Of a stretch of 25,874 nucleotides of DNA, positions 24,437 to 25,874 are shown one piece after another. Origin of the DNA: JBKHBT01 sp046542255 (lineage in GTDB: Bacteria; UBP14; UBA6098; JBKHBT01). The notes beneath the pieces are model-generated. The model had not been told where the DNA came from. It did no database searches and saw only the letters and a program-made list of their open reading frames with translations. The number at the start of each line of letters is the position of its first letter. Positions within the stretch are counted from its first letter, which is position 1. The stretch spans positions 1-25,874 of the forward strand of contig JBKHBT010000043.1 of NCBI GenBank assembly GCA_046542255.1, in the 5' to 3' direction. The position numbers and the translations under genes are program-made.

Positions 24437-24458
24437 CTATTAAGATATGAGTATAGAA

Positions 24459-25874
24459 TTATTTCTGATTACCTAATCTATCGTAATCATTTAGGTCTAT
24501 AAAGGATTTGGCTTCGTCTTTTCTACGATTGATTTCCTGTTCCGGAATTGCAGCTTGATCACGTCGTTTACCTGTTAAACGATAACCGAATTTAGCATCT
24601 TTTACACCGTCGATAAGTTCAACATAAAGCACGCTACCATCAACTCTTGCCATAAGATTGGCTTTATTCTGTGGTGTTACGAATGGAACAATCGTTCCAT
24701 CGGCAACTGTCTGGTAGAATAGCCATAGGTCTGAGCCTTCTGGTTGTGCTGCGAGGTCTATTTTGTATTCGCCATGCTGATTGAGCTGTGCCTGTCCGAC
24801 AACATCGATTCTCATGCCGATACCTTCGGACATCCATGTCGCATATTTCTTATCTTCGATCTGGAAAACTGGGTCAACAAATAGCGCATCGATTTTGCCT
24901 TCTTTGCTGCCGCTTGTCCAAATCTGAACAGAACCGGAAGCATTTGGCCTTAAATATGTATCCCCTGCTTCAGTAACTTCTTCCCAATGCAATGACGAAG
25001 CACCATCGGTAGCAGATGTAATACGTCCATAATCATCGACAGTAATTGTTGCATGATTATATGTTCCAGCAGAAACACCAGAATTGTCAAGATGTACTTC
25101 GTCTGATGTGATTGCTAATCCTGTGCCTGTATTGACATCGAGTGCAGCTCCGCCGCCGCCGACAAGGCCAGCTCCAGCTACAGAAGTATTTATTTGTGGG
25201 TCAGGATATGTTCCATCAAGTTGTCCGCCTGCTGCACCTGTTGGAGTTACGCCACCGGATTCATCAAGTGATGAAAGGTCAATTTCAAAATCGCCAAAGT
25301 TTGCATCAGTAAGAGTTAAAATATTTGTTGATTCATTCCAATCATATGAGTTAAGACCTTCATTTCCGACAGTTGGATCATCGTCATCGACTTCATCAAC
25401 AAATGTAGTGGTAAGGTCGGAAAGTGATCCGGTTCTTGTTATTGTTATGGTCTTTGAGGACGTACCAGAAACACTAACACCATCGGAGTAATCATCACCA
25501 TTGGCGATTCCGGTTGGTACATCAACCAGTCCATCCCAATCTACAGGAGCTGTGCCAGGATCATCATCTGCAAGCTCTGCTTCTGTTGCGAACTCTGTGG
25601 CATGAATATTATCAACCATATCGGCATTAAGGTTAACATTCAAATCACCAGAATTGACCGGGATAATATTGCCAACGCCTGTATTTAGTGTCAGTGTCAT
25701 TGCTGCGGTACCGCTACCCGATACACTACCTATTGTACCAACTGATCCATCAAGAGAAGCAACATCTAAAGTCTGTAATTCATTTGTACTACTTAAATCA
25801 TCATCTAATGAAATATGGTCATCGATCGCGATGTCTAATTCAGTCAAAGCACCATCGACATTGCCTGCACTAAT
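24459..25874 (-). CDS. Repeat-rich secreted surface protein, partial (5' end outside window)
   Basis: 471 residues visible; the frame is open through the right edge, and the first in-window codons (A-G-N-V-D-G-A-L-T-E-L-D) belong to a coiled or fibre repeat, so no start is called. Features: L-N-A-D-M-V-D-N-I-H-A-T-E-F-A near 85-100, G-G-Q-L-D-G-T-Y-P-D-P-Q-I near 220, T-V-D-D-Y-G-R-I-T-S-A near 280, all phrases of phage-tail-fibre-like and surface repeat proteins. The C-terminal 150 residues form a compact domain (K-E-G-K-I-D-A-L-F-V-D, W-M-S-E-G-I-G-M-R-I-D-V-V-G, F-G-Y-R-L-T-G-K-R-R-D) that occupies the same place as the C-terminal module of the 1260-residue protein next door (V-S-Y-M-V-M-A-D-R-D-D). 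Its own terminator makes it a separate unit. Function unknown; probably a surface fibre. Confidence 0.78.
   Translation of the reverse strand: MSAGNVDGALTELDIAIDDHISLDDDLSSTNELQTLDVASLDGSVGTIGSVSGSGTAAMTLTLNTGVGNIIPVNSGDLNVNLNADMVDNIHATEFATEAELADDDPGTAPVDWDGLVDVPTGIANGDDYSDGVSVSGTSSKTITITRTGSLSDLTTTFVDEVDDDDPTVGNEGLNSYDWNESTNILTLTDANFGDFEIDLSSLDESGGVTPTGAAGGQLDGTYPDPQINTSVAGAGLVGGGGAALDVNTGTGLAITSDEVHLDNSGVSAGTYNHATITVDDYGRITSATDGASSLHWEEVTEAGDTYLRPNASGSVQIWTSGSKEGKIDALFVDPVFQIEDKKYATWMSEGIGMRIDVVGQAQLNQHGEYKIDLAAQPEGSDLWLFYQTVADGTIVPFVTPQNKANLMARVDGSVLYVELIDGVKDAKFGYRLTGKRRDQAAIPEQEINRRKDEAKSFIDLNDYDRLGNQK

Overview
The window reads as AT-rich chromosomal DNA from a Gram-negative-type (diderm), probably anaerobic and flagellated bacterium. 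The evidence is a TonB-dependent receptor, a porin-like beta-barrel protein, a C-terminal Por/T9SS-type sorting domain, long secreted repeat proteins built on a recurrent N-terminal domain that ends in R-x-x-L-S-L-P-Y-A, and a flagellin. This mix fits the FCB superphylum or neighbouring candidate phyla (WOR-3, Cloacimonadota and Marinimicrobia types). I cannot place it more closely from sequence alone.

Left part (1-8.67 kb): a metal, probably iron or heme, acquisition region. It holds an FAD/NAD(P)H disulfide-oxidoreductase-type enzyme cut by the window edge, a small His-rich membrane protein followed by a TonB receptor, a DNRLRE-plus-sorting-domain surface protein followed by a porin-like protein, a DUF2023 protein, and a DUF454 (YbaN) membrane protein overlapping a HemN/HutW-type radical SAM gene. 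These five transcription units are tied together by the palindrome TTAGG-N4-CCTAA. It occurs perfectly six times (1104, 4270, 6253, 6341, 8592, 8653) and once imperfectly (6223), always in the gap upstream of one of these units. Several copies overlap recognisable promoter hexamers. It resembles half of the DtxR/IdeR iron box, so I infer a local regulon of a DtxR-like repressor. This is the most interesting signal in the window.

Middle (8.68-13.6 kb): the decayed 3' end of a group II intron (domains V and VI plus a frameshifted maturase C-terminus), a dispersed hairpin repeat also present at 6841, a large cruciform overlapping a stop codon, and a 1374-residue secreted subtilisin-type protease.

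Right of this, on the + strand (13.7-18.4 kb): a two-gene channel-like system (two membrane helices plus an RCK domain, then a separate RCK protein joined by a one-base stop/start overlap) that lacks the usual TVGYG filter. Adenosine deaminase and an aminoacyl-histidine dipeptidase (PepD) follow, for purine and peptide salvage.

Right end (18.6-25.9 kb), back on the minus strand: a compact flagellin with a candidate sigma-28 promoter, then an operon of a 221-residue secreted protein and a 1260-residue repeat-rich secreted protein, and a third related surface protein running off the right edge. Four intrinsic-type terminators or terminator-like hairpins separate the units in this part. No tRNA, rRNA or CRISPR array was seen.
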